Assembly (NCBI GenBank): GCA_934670115.1
Contig: CAKUOV010000006.1
Coordinates: forward strand, 1-64,000
Reading direction: 5' to 3'
Length of the DNA: 64,000 nucleotides
DNA from: an uncultured Eggerthellaceae bacterium
GTDB lineage: Bacteria > Actinomycetota > Coriobacteriia > Coriobacteriales > Eggerthellaceae
In this document: one piece after another, positions 8,283 to 18,800 of the stretch
Numbering within the stretch: position 1 is the first letter of the stretch
Layout of the letters: the number at the start of each line of letters is the position of its first letter
Made by a program: the position numbers and the translations under genes
The notes under the pieces: generated by a model
Seen by the model: only the letters and a program-made list of their open reading frames with translations
What the model was told of the DNA's origin: nothing
The model's database searches: none

Positions 8283-9488
8283 TTATTGCTGCGATGCGCG
8301 TTTCCGTATGGCTCTTATTAGATATGCGATGGCTATTGCCGCTAAAATCACAGCCGTGACGACGCAGGTTGCCTGATCATCCACGATGCCTATTATGCTT
8401 AATGCTGCAATATAGTAAGGCGTGACGATTTGAGCGCCAATTTGACATACGCAGATAAGCGTCATAGCGAAAGACATTTTATTTGCGGGAGCGACATCCG
8501 ACATTGCTGACATGAAATAGGGATTAAGAGAACCAAGAGCGATACCACAGCATACACATCCGGCGAAAATCATGCCAATATTCGAAGCCAACCCCAGGAA
8601 TGCAAATGCAAGACCACCGATGAGAAGTGAAGCTGCAGGCGAGAAGTCTTTCAGCTTGGTGAAATAGTTCCCGAAAAAGACTGCCGCGACAAATGAACTT
8701 GCTGTAAGCACTGAAGTGCTCAGGCCCGATATCGAAGCATCGCCCATGCCGCGGAATTCGATAATAGGAGAAAGCTTATACAGAATGACCGTGATTAAGG
8801 CCATGACGATAAGCATGCTGCCCGCAACAAGCCAAGGCTTAACACCCAAGGGTGTTTTTTCTTTGGGCTCAGAACTCGTACTGGCTTGGCCTTCGGGCTT
8901 AAAGTTGGGAAGGCAGAGGACTTGCAGAATGATAACGGGGATAAAAATTAGGTACAGATAGAAAGCCGAGCGCCAATTAATAACGGCAATAAAACCGGCC
9001 AGCGTGCTCAGGGTGAACGACAAAACGGAGCCTGTGGCGTTCAGCCAGCCGAGCATTTGATTCTTTTCTTTCTCTGCGAACAACTGGGCAATTGCTGATG
9101 GTACAAGCGGTAGTGCCATACCGGCACCGAAGCCCAGCACTGCACGTGCGGCCGTCAAGAATTCCAGACTGGTTGCGAGTGAGCAAGAAAGGCCTGCTAA
9201 AGCGAAGCAAGCAGTTCCGAAGATGATAAGCCATTTCCTGTTGATTTTTTTCGCAAGAAAGCTTGATAGGAACATAGTAAGGCACATCATCACGGCAGTC
9301 ACGGAGACCATTTGATCGTATTGCAGCGTATCGTGCCCCGGGAATTCCACCATTATGCTTGCAAGCATGGGTGTTAAAAGGGCGGTTTGAACCATGCCGT
9401 CATCGCCACTGAGAAGCAGAACTAGCTTTCCAGCGGTCTTAGAGCGAAAACCCGTCCCCCATTTTACGGTTGTATTTTGCTCTTCCAT
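8283..9488 (-). CDS. MFS transporter 1
   Basis: This 401-residue, strongly hydrophobic protein has about twelve membrane segments and the layout of the major facilitator superfamily. A basic loop between TM2 and TM3 (FLAKKINRKW) and GFGAGMALPLVPS in TM5 resemble drug/organic-anion type family members. GGGGAGGG lies just before the start. It is the first of three paralogous MFS genes flanking the molybdoenzyme cluster, two of which lie beside a URO-D-type gene. I infer uptake or export of an aromatic or similar small organic substrate; the substrate cannot be named. The last residues are a basic cytoplasmic tail. Confidence 0.85.
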   Translation of the reverse strand: MEEQNTTVKWGTGFRSKTAGKLVLLLSGDDGMVQTALLTPMLASIMVEFPGHDTLQYDQMVSVTAVMMCLTMFLSSFLAKKINRKWLIIFGTACFALAGLSCSLATSLEFLTAARAVLGFGAGMALPLVPSAIAQLFAEKEKNQMLGWLNATGSVLSFTLSTLAGFIAVINWRSAFYLYLIFIPVIILQVLCLPNFKPEGQASTSSEPKEKTPLGVKPWLVAGSMLIVMALITVILYKLSPIIEFRGMGDASISGLSTSVLTASSFVAAVFFGNYFTKLKDFSPAASLLIGGLAFAFLGLASNIGMIFAGCVCCGIALGSLNPYFMSAMSDVAPANKMSFAMTLICVCQIGAQIVTPYYIAALSIIGIVDDQATCVVTAVILAAIAIAYLIRAIRKRASQQ

Positions 9489-9509
9489 TTGTCCCTCCCC
9501 TAAAAGTTG

Positions 9510-9542
9510 ACGGTGTTAAGACCTTTAGGGTCCTAACACCGT
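9510..9542 (-). terminator. Hairpin after MFS transporter 2
   Basis: ACGGTGTTA at 9510-9518 pairs with TAACACCGT at 9534-9542, with a further imperfect GACC/GGTC inner stem. It lies between two leftward genes just past the stop of the upstream one. The T-run after it is weak. Confidence 0.55.
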
Positions 9543-9564
9543 TCATCAGAATAACTATCTAGGA

Positions 9565-10776
9565 CTATTCGTCCTTTTTGGCATTCCAAAGCTTGCCGCT
9601 GGCAATAAAGTAGACAATTGCCAAAACGACGTAACCAGCTGCTGCGAACTGAACAGGGAAGTACATGTTTGCACCACCCATTGTCTGCAACGCTCCAAGC
9701 ACGAAGGAAGAAATAACGTTGCCAAGGTTGGAACCCAGCATGATAAGTACAGCACCCCATGCAAGGCCTGCGGGGCTAACAACCAAGCTCAGCTCGAAGT
9801 TGGCAAAAGCCAGGATGGCGGCACCTGCGCCGAGCAGGCATGAAGCAACAAAGAACATTGCGGCGTCGGTGGCGATTGTCTCGATGAAGCAGCCCAATGC
9901 CAGACAGAGAAGAGCAATAGGGGAAGCAAGACGCTTGGTGGCAGACAGAATCTGACCGCCGAACAGGCAGACGACAACCGTTACTACGCAGAAGACCGAA
10001 AGCATGACGCCAGCTAGGGCTGCAGTGCCTGCGCCTGTTACTTCCATGAAAGAAGACATGAGGATCAGGCCCTGGGACAGCAAGATTTGATAAATGGTCA
10101 GTGCTGCAACAACGAACCACGCAATAGCAGGAAGTTTCACGCGCTTTGCCTGCTCAAAGTCTTTTGCGGCGCCAGTACCCTCTTCTTCAATAATCTCTTC
10201 AATGCTCTTAGGTTCTTTGAACAGGGCAAACATAATTACCCATGCAACGAACATCAGGGCAAATGCCAGAAAGCAATAGTTCCACTGGATATCAGCCAAC
10301 CAGCCGCCCAGCAACGTAAACAGAACAGAGCCGAAAGAGCCAACAGCTTGATTCCAGGAGACCCATTTGCCACGCTCTTTAACGTCGCGAATGGTACGCA
10401 AGAACCAGGTGGCGCCAAAGGACATCAGGAATCCAACACCGAAGCCCTGAATAAGACGCATCGCCAAAATCAGATAGAGATTTTGATTGATAAACGCTGG
10501 TAGTATGCCGAAGATACCTGCTGACAGCATGCCGAAGGTGGCAATGTTGCGGAACTTCATCTTGCCGTTTGCAACAGTGCCGAACAGAAGAACGCCAAAG
10601 ATTGTGCCCAAAGAGGTAATAGTGTTAATCATTGACACCAACCACTGGGGATAATCGGCGAATTGTGCAAATAGGACACCCATGGCAGGGGTTGTTGCGC
10701 CCGCTACATAGCAGACGAGCGAGACGCTAAGAACGCCAATGCATGCTTTTGTGGAAATGCTGGTATTGTTTGACAT
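9565..10776 (-). CDS. MFS transporter 2
   Basis: This 403-residue major facilitator has about twelve membrane segments. A cytoplasmic loop rich in Glu (SIEEIIEEEGTG) between the two halves fits the six-plus-six layout, and MRLIQGFGVGFLMS in the N-terminal half is typical of the family. AAAGGAGGGGG precedes the ATG at 10776. It lies 209 bases downstream of the URO-D-type gene and probably shares its transcript. The substrate is unknown; the location suggests an aromatic or methylated compound used by the neighbouring enzymes. Confidence 0.85.
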   Translation of the reverse strand: MSNNTSISTKACIGVLSVSLVCYVAGATTPAMGVLFAQFADYPQWLVSMINTITSLGTIFGVLLFGTVANGKMKFRNIATFGMLSAGIFGILPAFINQNLYLILAMRLIQGFGVGFLMSFGATWFLRTIRDVKERGKWVSWNQAVGSFGSVLFTLLGGWLADIQWNYCFLAFALMFVAWVIMFALFKEPKSIEEIIEEEGTGAAKDFEQAKRVKLPAIAWFVVAALTIYQILLSQGLILMSSFMEVTGAGTAALAGVMLSVFCVVTVVVCLFGGQILSATKRLASPIALLCLALGCFIETIATDAAMFFVASCLLGAGAAILAFANFELSLVVSPAGLAWGAVLIMLGSNLGNVISSFVLGALQTMGGANMYFPVQFAAAGYVVLAIVYFIASGKLWNAKKDE

Positions 10777-10985
10777 TTCCCCCTCCTTTTTTCAAATTTA
10801 CCAATAAGCGTAGTAACGCTCGGAACTCATCTCGTGCTGTTTTTCAAGGTAAGCAGCACCTGTAAATTGCTGCAATCGGAAAATCGATTCGAAAGCAGCA
10901 TTCCCTCCGCACTTCTGGTTTGTTCCCACCTCCTTCAGATACTGTGTTTTGATTTTTTTTGTTCTCAATCATGCTAAATAAGGAC

Positions 10986-12005
10986 TTACTTGGTGGTGAT
11001 CTCAGGTTGACACGCCCCGAACATTTCAAGACTTACTTGATTGATTGCCTTAGATGCCGCTTCATAGGCTCCTTCGTACGCGGTCATGGGTCCAGCCGAA
11101 GTGAAGCTGGGAATCAGATAATGAGGGCCGCACTCAGCCATTAACTTTTTCACATGGTCGTAGATTTTCTCGTAAGACCAATCAACTACGTCAAACTTGC
11201 CGTTATCGATGCCTGCTTGGAATGAGATCTTTCCGCCATATTCTTTAACGAGATTCGGAAGATTGTTTTCAAGAACTGGCCCCTGCCAAATGTCAATGCC
11301 CATTTCAATGAAGTCGGGTACGAAGGGAACGCCGTACGCGTCATTGTGATGCACAACAATTTCAACGCCGTTGTCCTTCCAGAAGCCGTAGATCTTCTTG
11401 TAAGCGGGAACAAGGAATTCCTCAAAAGTATCTTTGCTCATCATGGTAGAGCATTGCGTTCCGAAGTCATCCGCGTGGAAAAGGGCATCGGGCTGGAACA
11501 TTTCAAGTTGAATTTCTGCAACTTTGAGCTCCCAATCCACCATGTGATCCACAATCTCATGCATGATTTCGGGTTCCTCGAGGAAGCCGCAAAGAGCATC
11601 TTCCATGCCCATCAGGTAATGAATCTTCTCGAATACGCCTTGGGAAAAATCAACGGCCACGAATTGCTGCGCCCTATCGATTTTTTTCGCGACATCTATG
11701 TATGGCTTCCAATCTTCCTTGGTATATACATGGATGTCTGGAGTGATAATCTGCTCGGCCCACTTTTCGATGTCGGTAACAACGCGCTTGTCGGGCGACG
11801 TGTTGGGGAAGGGGCCGGGCTCGTTTTCCGCCCACTCAATGGTCACGCCCCATGTGCTTACGCGAGATTCCCCTTTGCCGCAGATTCCAATGGAATCAAG
11901 AATGATGGGATCGAACACGGCACCCAAATAAGAGCGCTGGTTGACCAGGTACTCGGGCTTTCCACCGTGAATTACTTCCAAGAGATTTTCGCGAGGTGTG
12001 AGCAT
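10986..12005 (-). CDS. URO-D superfamily methyltransferase-like protein 1
   Basis: This 339-residue TIM-barrel protein belongs to the uroporphyrinogen decarboxylase superfamily, which includes the MtaA and CmuA corrinoid-linked methyltransferases. I chose the ATG at 12005 (MLTPRENLLEV) because AGGAGG lies six bases upstream; an ATG two codons earlier overlaps that site. Where MtaA has its zinc-binding His-x-Cys, this protein has VVHHNDAYG, so the Cys is missing and metal binding may differ. Context with two transporters and a molybdoenzyme cluster argues against haem synthesis. I infer a role in demethylation or methyl transfer on an aromatic or other methylated substrate. Confidence 0.75.
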   Translation of the reverse strand: MLTPRENLLEVIHGGKPEYLVNQRSYLGAVFDPIILDSIGICGKGESRVSTWGVTIEWAENEPGPFPNTSPDKRVVTDIEKWAEQIITPDIHVYTKEDWKPYIDVAKKIDRAQQFVAVDFSQGVFEKIHYLMGMEDALCGFLEEPEIMHEIVDHMVDWELKVAEIQLEMFQPDALFHADDFGTQCSTMMSKDTFEEFLVPAYKKIYGFWKDNGVEIVVHHNDAYGVPFVPDFIEMGIDIWQGPVLENNLPNLVKEYGGKISFQAGIDNGKFDVVDWSYEKIYDHVKKLMAECGPHYLIPSFTSAGPMTAYEGAYEAASKAINQVSLEMFGACQPEITTK

Positions 12006-12119
12006 AGGCATCCTCCTGTAAAGCAGATAAAATCGCAAATCTAATCTCAACGCAGGTGGAAATTTATCATCGATATTGAATCGGAGGTATCGCTCAAAAG
12101 TACTATTTTTAAGAAACCA

Positions 12120-12129
12120 GCTAGTACAT
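12120..12129 (-). promoter_or_regulatory. Shared GCTAGTACAT motif, copy 1
   Basis: GCTAGTACAT followed by a T-rich stretch lies about 115 bases upstream of the URO-D 1 start. The same ten bases occur at 13682-13691, about 110 bases upstream of MFS transporter 3. Equal distance suggests a shared operator, perhaps for the neighbouring LuxR-type regulator. Confidence 0.35.
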
Positions 12130-12295
12130 TGATTTTTGGTGCTTAGTACGACTTCGTTTCGTACTTTTTATTTTGGTATTGAACAAGGAAATGATATGTC
12201 GAGTTGTCGTGTTGATGCATTGTTATTGATTTAGCTGAGCGTAGAGCGGGAGATCGATAGCGGATGCTAGGATTCCAGGTTGTCTTATGAGCATA

Positions 12296-12336
12296 AATAA
12301 TCTCCCTTCGCCGTTATAAAAGGAAGGGAGATTATT
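12296..12336. terminator. Perfect 14-bp hairpin after MFS transporter 3
   Basis: AATAATCTCCCTTC at 12296-12309 pairs perfectly with GAAGGGAGATTATT at 12323-12336. It lies 34 bases beyond the stop of the leftward MFS gene and probably ends that transcript. The rest of the 12006-12369 gap is AT-rich and carries only the shared motif. Confidence 0.75.
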
Positions 12337-12369
12337 GGGAATGCGGGAAAAGGAGCGTGCTCGCTGGGC

Positions 12370-13572
12370 TCACTTTCCTTTTTTGCAGCCTGTGTTATGT
12401 GATTTGATAACGGCGAGGGCGGCAAAAGCGATTGCTCCTACAAGGGTAATCGTACCAGTAATTTGGAAAATTCCGATATAGGTTCCCGATACGTTTGTAA
12501 GAAATTGAACCCAGAAACTGCAAAGAAAATTGCCAAGAAGCATTCCGATGGACACATAGGACATGCCCAGGGTAACGTTTTCACTTATGGTTACTCTGGC
12601 GACGCATTCGTTCAAGAGGGGGAATACGATACCGCAGCTCATTCCAATAAACGCAATGCTTAAATACACGCCCAGAGCGTTGGTTGATAGGGAGAGGCCA
12701 AAATAGCAGATCGAAAGGCAAAGTAGGGCGACAACTGGTGCGAAGTTTCCCAGTTTGCGAATTAGCCGCTCGAAAACGAGCCCAATAAAGAAGCCAATGA
12801 GTGTTTGGATTGATCCAGCCGTTCCAGCAATTGTCGTTGTGCCAATTCCCGTATCAATAATGAATCCGGAAAGAGTCATATTGAAAACTTGACCAACGCA
12901 TGTAAAAGCGAGATTTGCAAGTGCTAGCAAATAAACAGCTTTGGGCAAGCGCCTTTTGACTGCGGTGGTGGAAACAAGATCCGAAATTGTAGTTTCGGGT
13001 CCAAGACGAGGGATGTATTTAATTTGCATGAAGATTGCGACAGCAAGGATGGCGTAAATGCCCAGGCAGAAGCGCCATCCGAATAATGCGCCCAGGAATC
13101 CAGCACCGAAATTCAGGAAAAATGCTATGAGGCAGGCACCACCATTCAGCATGCCCATGAGTTGGGTCCGCTCTTTCTCTTTGAACAGATGAGCAGTAAT
13201 GGCGGGAACCATAGGGTACACCAGACCCGCGCCTACGCCTTCTAAAATACGTGTTCCTACCAGGAATTCAGCCGTTGGCGACATAGAGCCCAGGAAACCT
13301 CCGGCTATAAAAAGAACAGTGCCTATGATCATAAGGGTTCTTTTATCGAATCGGCGTGCGAGATGTCCTGCGATGAAAATTACAATCACCATGACGCCAG
13401 ATGTGACAGAGAAGGAAAAATTAATGAGGGGGGAGTTTTTGAAGGTTTGTGAGATGAGTGCAAGAATCGGCATATACAAAGCTGCCTGGACTTGTCCATC
13501 GATGCTGCTCAAGATCAATGCTACGTTTGTTGCAGTACGATGAGGTAGTGCAATGGCTTGTTGATGCTCCAT
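12370..13572 (-). CDS. MFS transporter 3
   Basis: This 400-residue major facilitator has about twelve membrane segments. The loop HLARRFDKRTLMIIG follows TM2, and EGVGAGLVYPMVPAITAH in TM5 is close to the equivalent stretch in MFS transporter 1, so the two are paralogues. AAAAGGAG precedes the ATG at 13572. It is read away from the LuxR-type regulator across a 558-base gap, a common arrangement for a regulated transporter. The substrate is unknown. Confidence 0.85.
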   Translation of the reverse strand: MEHQQAIALPHRTATNVALILSSIDGQVQAALYMPILALISQTFKNSPLINFSFSVTSGVMVIVIFIAGHLARRFDKRTLMIIGTVLFIAGGFLGSMSPTAEFLVGTRILEGVGAGLVYPMVPAITAHLFKEKERTQLMGMLNGGACLIAFFLNFGAGFLGALFGWRFCLGIYAILAVAIFMQIKYIPRLGPETTISDLVSTTAVKRRLPKAVYLLALANLAFTCVGQVFNMTLSGFIIDTGIGTTTIAGTAGSIQTLIGFFIGLVFERLIRKLGNFAPVVALLCLSICYFGLSLSTNALGVYLSIAFIGMSCGIVFPLLNECVARVTISENVTLGMSYVSIGMLLGNFLCSFWVQFLTNVSGTYIGIFQITGTITLVGAIAFAALAVIKSHNTGCKKGK

Positions 13573-14130
13573 GGGCCACTCCTTTTCTGTTCTTGCTTAC
13601 GTTGCAGCTTTTGCTTCAGCATGAATGAAATATAGAAGGTCGTTTAGGGGGCGGGCTATCGCCAAATAGTTGGAAATCTTGGCTAGTACATATTGTTTTA
13701 GATTGTTAACAGGGAAAACATCATCTTTTTTCTAATTGAAATCGCTCGACTGTCCTATTGATGTTTCTGAGTTCGAAAGTGCGATTTTTCGAGATTGGAG
13801 CGCGCTTGTTTAACATGGTGAAATCTGAGGGGTTGTCGGTTGTTGTCTCGAGTACGCACGGTGCGGGAGGATGTCGGTTTCTTTTCTTCTGGCGTGATAA
13901 AATGGGTGTCGCAGGCGGCATGGGCTAGGGTGTTGATGCTGGTGTGCCATCAATAGAGCGATATGGTACGGAGAGAGTTTTGTGGAACTTGCAGATAAGC
14001 TGTGGTATTTTATCCTGACGGCGAGGGATATCTTGCGCGGTTTTTCTTGATAAGACGTGTGGCTGATCAGCAAGGGTCTTGGCGACACAAACCAAGCAGC
14101 TAAAACAGGGGAGTAACGAGGGAGTGCGGA
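13573..14130. other. Divergent intergenic region between MFS 3 and the LuxR-type regulator
   Basis: This 558-base gap separates divergent genes and should hold both promoters. It contains the second GCTAGTACAT motif at 13682-13691. The short reading frames across it overlap one another on both strands and have no ribosome site or recognisable product, so I do not call a gene. Confidence 0.6.
13682..13691 (-). promoter_or_regulatory. Shared GCTAGTACAT motif, copy 2
   Basis: The same ten bases as at 12120-12129, followed by ATATTGTTTT, about 110 bases upstream of the MFS transporter 3 start. Confidence 0.35.
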
Positions 14131-15636
14131 ATGGCTGAATGCCAAGAAACTGGGAATTCACAAAACGGAATCGATGTTTTTGCTTGCGATCCGAAGGGGT
14201 TGCGCCTTGATAGTTTGGGTATGATGCTCGTCATCTCCTGGTTTGGCGCACTGCTGTGGACGCCGTGTATGGTGCCCCCTTCTTTTGTGTCCTCGTCCGA
14301 TGACTTCATCATGCATCTTTACCGTCTTACGTTTTTGGCGGCTTTCTTTCTGGTGTACCTTGTTGCCAGCCTGCGTCCGCGCTTCGCTTTTACGGTGAAA
14401 ACACATCCCGTGGTAGTGATTGCCGCAACGGTTGTCAGTCCACTGGTCCCAGCCGTATGCCTGTATCAGCCGTTGTCCGAATTGTGCAATGCTGTTTCTG
14501 TTCTGCCTTTTGTAATCTGGGCCCTAGAAGGTGTTTCTGCCAGCGTATTCATGCTTGTTTGGTGTTATGGAATGCAAACGAAAGACGGCAGAACGAATGG
14601 CGTGACCAATGTCGTTGCATCCTGTTTCTTTGCGGGTACAATCTATTTGTTGCTGGCGTTTCTTCAGCGTGAAGCAGCTGTTGCTCTTGTTATGGTCCTT
14701 CCTGTTATTGCTTTGTTGGTTTGGTTCTATTTAAGGGACGAAGCGATTAATGCGGATTCCGATGTTGAATCTGAAACATCGGGTCTTAGCACGTTGATGG
14801 GAAACGGATCGTCTGTCTTCGTTTTTTCATACGGACTTGCTATGGGTGCGATTGGCGGTATAGCAACTCAGTTCGACAATGCTACTTACTTTTTCTTAAC
14901 CTTTGGCGTTTCGTCCATTGCTTCGGGCGTTGTGTTTGTCTGGCTTTCTAAGGTTGGTATAACGTTGGGGCGAAGGGCTCTCATGCTTTGCTTGCCTCTT
15001 ATCTCGTTGAGTTTCTTTTTGCTCTCCTTCTTTGTGGAGGCAATCGAAGTAGCGGTAGTGTTTCTTATTGTTTTCCTTGTTCAAACGTTTAATTCCTTTA
15101 ATACTGCATATATCGGCGAGGAATCAGTTGATAGCTCTTTTGGCGCGGAATACAATCTGTTCCTTTCCGAAAAGCGCATATGGGATGCTTTGGGCAGCCT
15201 TGTTGGATGGGCGGGGTCTACCGTGGTCGTCTATTTCTGGCACACCGATATTGCTGGGCATTTGTATTTCGCTTTGTCTTTGGCCGTTACTGCAGCTATG
15301 GCTCTTGCTTTTATTAAGACGTACGAAACGGGCGATTTCGTTGAAGCCGCAGACGCTGTTGAGGAGGCGAAGCGCGAGGAAAGCAATTCCGCAAATTGGG
15401 AAGATGCTTGCGCAATCATTTCGAGCAAATATGGCCTATCGCCCCGCGAGTCTGAGATATTCGTGTACTTGTCTAAGGGTCGCAATCGCGGTTTTATTGC
15501 GCAAGAGATGTTTTTGTCGCCGAACACAGTAAGAAGCCATACCTACAACATCTACAACAAAATGGGCATCCACAAGCAGCAACAGCTCATCAGTGAGGTT
15601 GAAGAGCAGGTCTTAAATGAGTCTCAGGCGCAGTAG
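14131..15636 (+). CDS. Membrane-bound LuxR-family regulator
   Basis: This 501-residue protein has about twelve membrane segments over its first 400 residues and a LuxR-type helix-turn-helix at about 436-495 (LSPRESEIFVYLSKG, then SPNTVRSHTYNIYNKM). This build is a hallmark of Coriobacteriia, where such genes often stand next to molybdoenzymes they are thought to control through a ligand sensed in or at the membrane. The start at 14131 has GGGAGT upstream. It is read toward the molybdoenzyme operon and away from MFS transporter 3, so these are its likely targets. The signal is unknown; an aromatic substrate is my inference. Confidence 0.85.
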   Translation: MAECQETGNSQNGIDVFACDPKGLRLDSLGMMLVISWFGALLWTPCMVPPSFVSSSDDFIMHLYRLTFLAAFFLVYLVASLRPRFAFTVKTHPVVVIAATVVSPLVPAVCLYQPLSELCNAVSVLPFVIWALEGVSASVFMLVWCYGMQTKDGRTNGVTNVVASCFFAGTIYLLLAFLQREAAVALVMVLPVIALLVWFYLRDEAINADSDVESETSGLSTLMGNGSSVFVFSYGLAMGAIGGIATQFDNATYFFLTFGVSSIASGVVFVWLSKVGITLGRRALMLCLPLISLSFFLLSFFVEAIEVAVVFLIVFLVQTFNSFNTAYIGEESVDSSFGAEYNLFLSEKRIWDALGSLVGWAGSTVVVYFWHTDIAGHLYFALSLAVTAAMALAFIKTYETGDFVEAADAVEEAKREESNSANWEDACAIISSKYGLSPRESEIFVYLSKGRNRGFIAQEMFLSPNTVRSHTYNIYNKMGIHKQQQLISEVEEQVLNESQAQ

Positions 15637-15885
15637 CCCTGTGTCGATTTGTGAGATTCCTGGATCGGATACGAGCTTACCCTCAGGGGAAATTTTAAAA
15701 TATCTCAATTAAGAATAATATTTATCAGCTGAAACAGGGTTAATACAAGTTGTCTTAGAGGCAGTTTTTGCGTCTTTGGTACGTTTTGTATCTTTCTCGT
15801 CCGCCCTTTTTCCTTGATTATTCAATTGCGATCATAGCGAGAGCTATGCAAACAATCCCAATTGGAGAAGAAAAGGAGGAGATGG

Positions 15886-18800
15886 ATGCCAAGACGTGTT
15901 TCTGGCTATATGGCTGATCAGTTTACTTTTCAGTACATAACCACTGGCGGACGTGTTCTGATTACCGGAGACGCAGAGCTTGAGACCCCGCTTTTGAGCA
16001 ACGGGGCTTTTTGCTTTGAAGACGTTCCCGCTGGTGCCTTCGTTGTGTCCATCGTTGATGTCGAAGGATACAATCCGACCAACAAGCTTCTTGATATCGC
16101 CGAGACCGATGGAGATATCGAGCTTGGCTGGTTTAAGGGCAACCCTATTCCTAAATCAATGTGGGGAACCCACAACGATTACGAGGAAGCGGCAAGTGTT
16201 GGCGGCCAGTCTTCCGATGATGCTGCTGCAGAGGCGGCAGAGGCGGCAGAGGCGGCAGCAGAGGCTGCTGCTTCGGAGGACACGCATGAGTCATTCAGCA
16301 TGCGTGAGGGGCTTAGCAATTACGATTTTGCCGGCGGCGTGAAGACTTTCTATAAAGGCTTGGGTTTCTGCGGCGGCGGCGTGAACTCTAATACCTGCGA
16401 AGTCGATGTAAAAGACGGCCGTATTGTTCGCACGCGCCCCTTCCGCTACGATCGCTGCTATACGCCAGAGCAGATGAACGCCTGGACCATTAAGGCCAGA
16501 GGCAGCGAATACAAAGCATCGATGAAAAGTCTGATTCCTCCATTCTCCTTGGTTTACAAGAAGCGCGCCTATTCCACCAATCGCATTCTGTATCCGCTGA
16601 AGCGCGTCGATTGGGATCCAAACGGCGAACGCAACACGCAAAACCGCGGTGAATCGAAATTTGAGCGCATCGGCTGGGATGAAGCGATTGATATTCTTGT
16701 GTCGGAAATCCGCCGTATCCACAAGGAGTACGGCCCTTATTCGATTTATTGCCAGATTGACGGCCATGGCGAAACCAAGGTTGTCCATGCCGCTCACGGC
16801 TGCCAGACCAACCTGCTTGACCTTCTTGGCGGCTATACGTATCAGGCGCGTCAACCCGACTCCTGGGAAGGATGGCATTGGGGCGCAAAGCACGTTTGGG
16901 GTCAAGACCCCTTGGGTCAGGCCGACCAGTATAATTTGTGGATGGACGTTGCCCAGAATAGCGACATGCTGATGCTTTGGGGCTGCGACATGGAGACCAC
17001 CACCTGGGGCTGGGAGGGCCAGCAATCCTCTAAGCTGTGCTACTGGTTCACCGAGCTTGGCATCAAGCAAGTTTACGTTTGCCCTGATTTGAACTATGGA
17101 AACCAGGTCCATGCTGACAAGTGGATTCCCATTCTTCCCAATACCGATGCCGCTTTGCAGCTTGCCATCATCTATACATGGCTTGTTGAAGGGTTGTGGG
17201 ACAAGAAATACGTTGAAGAGCATTGCTATGGCTACGATGTGTTCTTCGATTACGTTCTTGGCAAGGAAGACGGCGTACCGAAGACCCCCAAGTGGGCGGA
17301 AGAGAAGTGCGGTGTGCCTTCCCGCCAAATCAAAGCACTCGCTCGCACCTGGCATAAAAAGCGCACTTCCATCGGCCACGGAAATGGCGGATCTTTCATT
17401 CGTTCAATTTATTCGCACGAGCCTGCTCGTCTTGAGGTTCTGTGCATGGCCATGCAGGCAATCGGCACGCCGGGCCGCAATGTGATGAAGTTTATTGAAT
17501 GGCAGATGATGGGCCAAAAGAGCGCTATGCCTGGTCCTCGCAGTGAACTTATTCCATATCCCGGTGGTGCATATAAGGGTTGGATGATGGGATTGAAGCC
17601 GTCGTCCATTCCCAAGACGATGCTCCCTCAGGCTATAACGGGTGGCTGGACCGAAGAAAACCCCATGCGCTGGTACTCGTTCCCCGATGCGTCGTTCCCC
17701 GCTGAACAGCAGTTCTTGAAGTATCAATATCCTGTTCCAGGGGCTAAACCTATTCACATGATTTGGTCGGACGCGCCCTGTTGGACTACTTGCTGGAATG
17801 GCGGCAACGAAGCGATTGAGGCATATAAGCACCCTAGCATCGAATTCATCGTGACTGAGCATATTTGGTTTGAGAATGATTGCCGCTATGCCGATTTGCT
17901 TCTTCCTGTTAGTACTAAATTCGAGTCTGCCGACATCAACTGCGATACTTCTTCGGGCGATTTTAATTACATTCTGTATGAAGGCCAGTGCATCGATGCT
18001 GTTGGTGAATCTAAGACCGACTACGAGATTGCATGCGAGGTAGCTAAGGCGTTTGGCCCCGTCATTTATGAGCAGTTTACGAAGGGCTTGAATATTCAGG
18101 ACAATATTCGAATTGGATTTGAAACTTCGGGTTGTCAGGATTACTTGGACTGGGATGAGTTTTTCGAGAAGGGATATTTTGTTATCCCGACAGCAGAGGG
18201 ATGGGAGGACGATCCGCGTGGCCATCAGCCCTTTGCAGAGGACCCCATCGCCAACCCAATGCGTACTCCCAACGGCAAAATCAATTTCTATTCCGATGAG
18301 TTGGCAAAGCATTTCCCCGATGACCAGGAGCGTCCGCCTTATCCGAAGTGGGTTGAAAGCGGCATCAATCACCCTGATGAGCGCCGTGGAGGCGAACGTG
18401 CAAAGAAGTATCCCTTCCTGATTGTCTCAAATCATCCGCGCTGGCGTGTTCATGCCGAGCTCGATGACATCACGTGGCTTCGTGAGATTGAGACTTGCAA
18501 GATTATTGGTCCAGATGGTTATCGTTATGAGCCTGTGTGGATTAATCCTTCGGATGCTGAAGATCTCGGAATCAAAACGGGTGACATCATCAAGGTATTC
18601 AACGATCGCGGTTGGGTCTTAGGCGGCGCATATGTGAGCGAGCGCATTATCAAAGGAGCGGTTTTCCAGGACCACGGCGCTCGTGTTGATGCGATTGTTT
18701 CCGGTGTTTCCGATCGCGGTGGAGCAAACAATCTGATTGCTCCTTTGGCTACCACTTCCAAAAATGCCGTAGGCGAGGTTACCAGTGGCTTCTTGGTTGG

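Noticed and set aside
10986..12005. URO-D 1 as haem biosynthesis HemE
   Set aside because: The context is transporters and molybdoenzymes, with two further paralogues and no other haem gene, so a methyltransferase-like role is more likely.
16231..16262. Tandem repeat as a possible CRISPR or phase-variation switch
   Set aside because: The unit is nine bases, in frame and only three copies; it can alter linker length but not switch the gene off.
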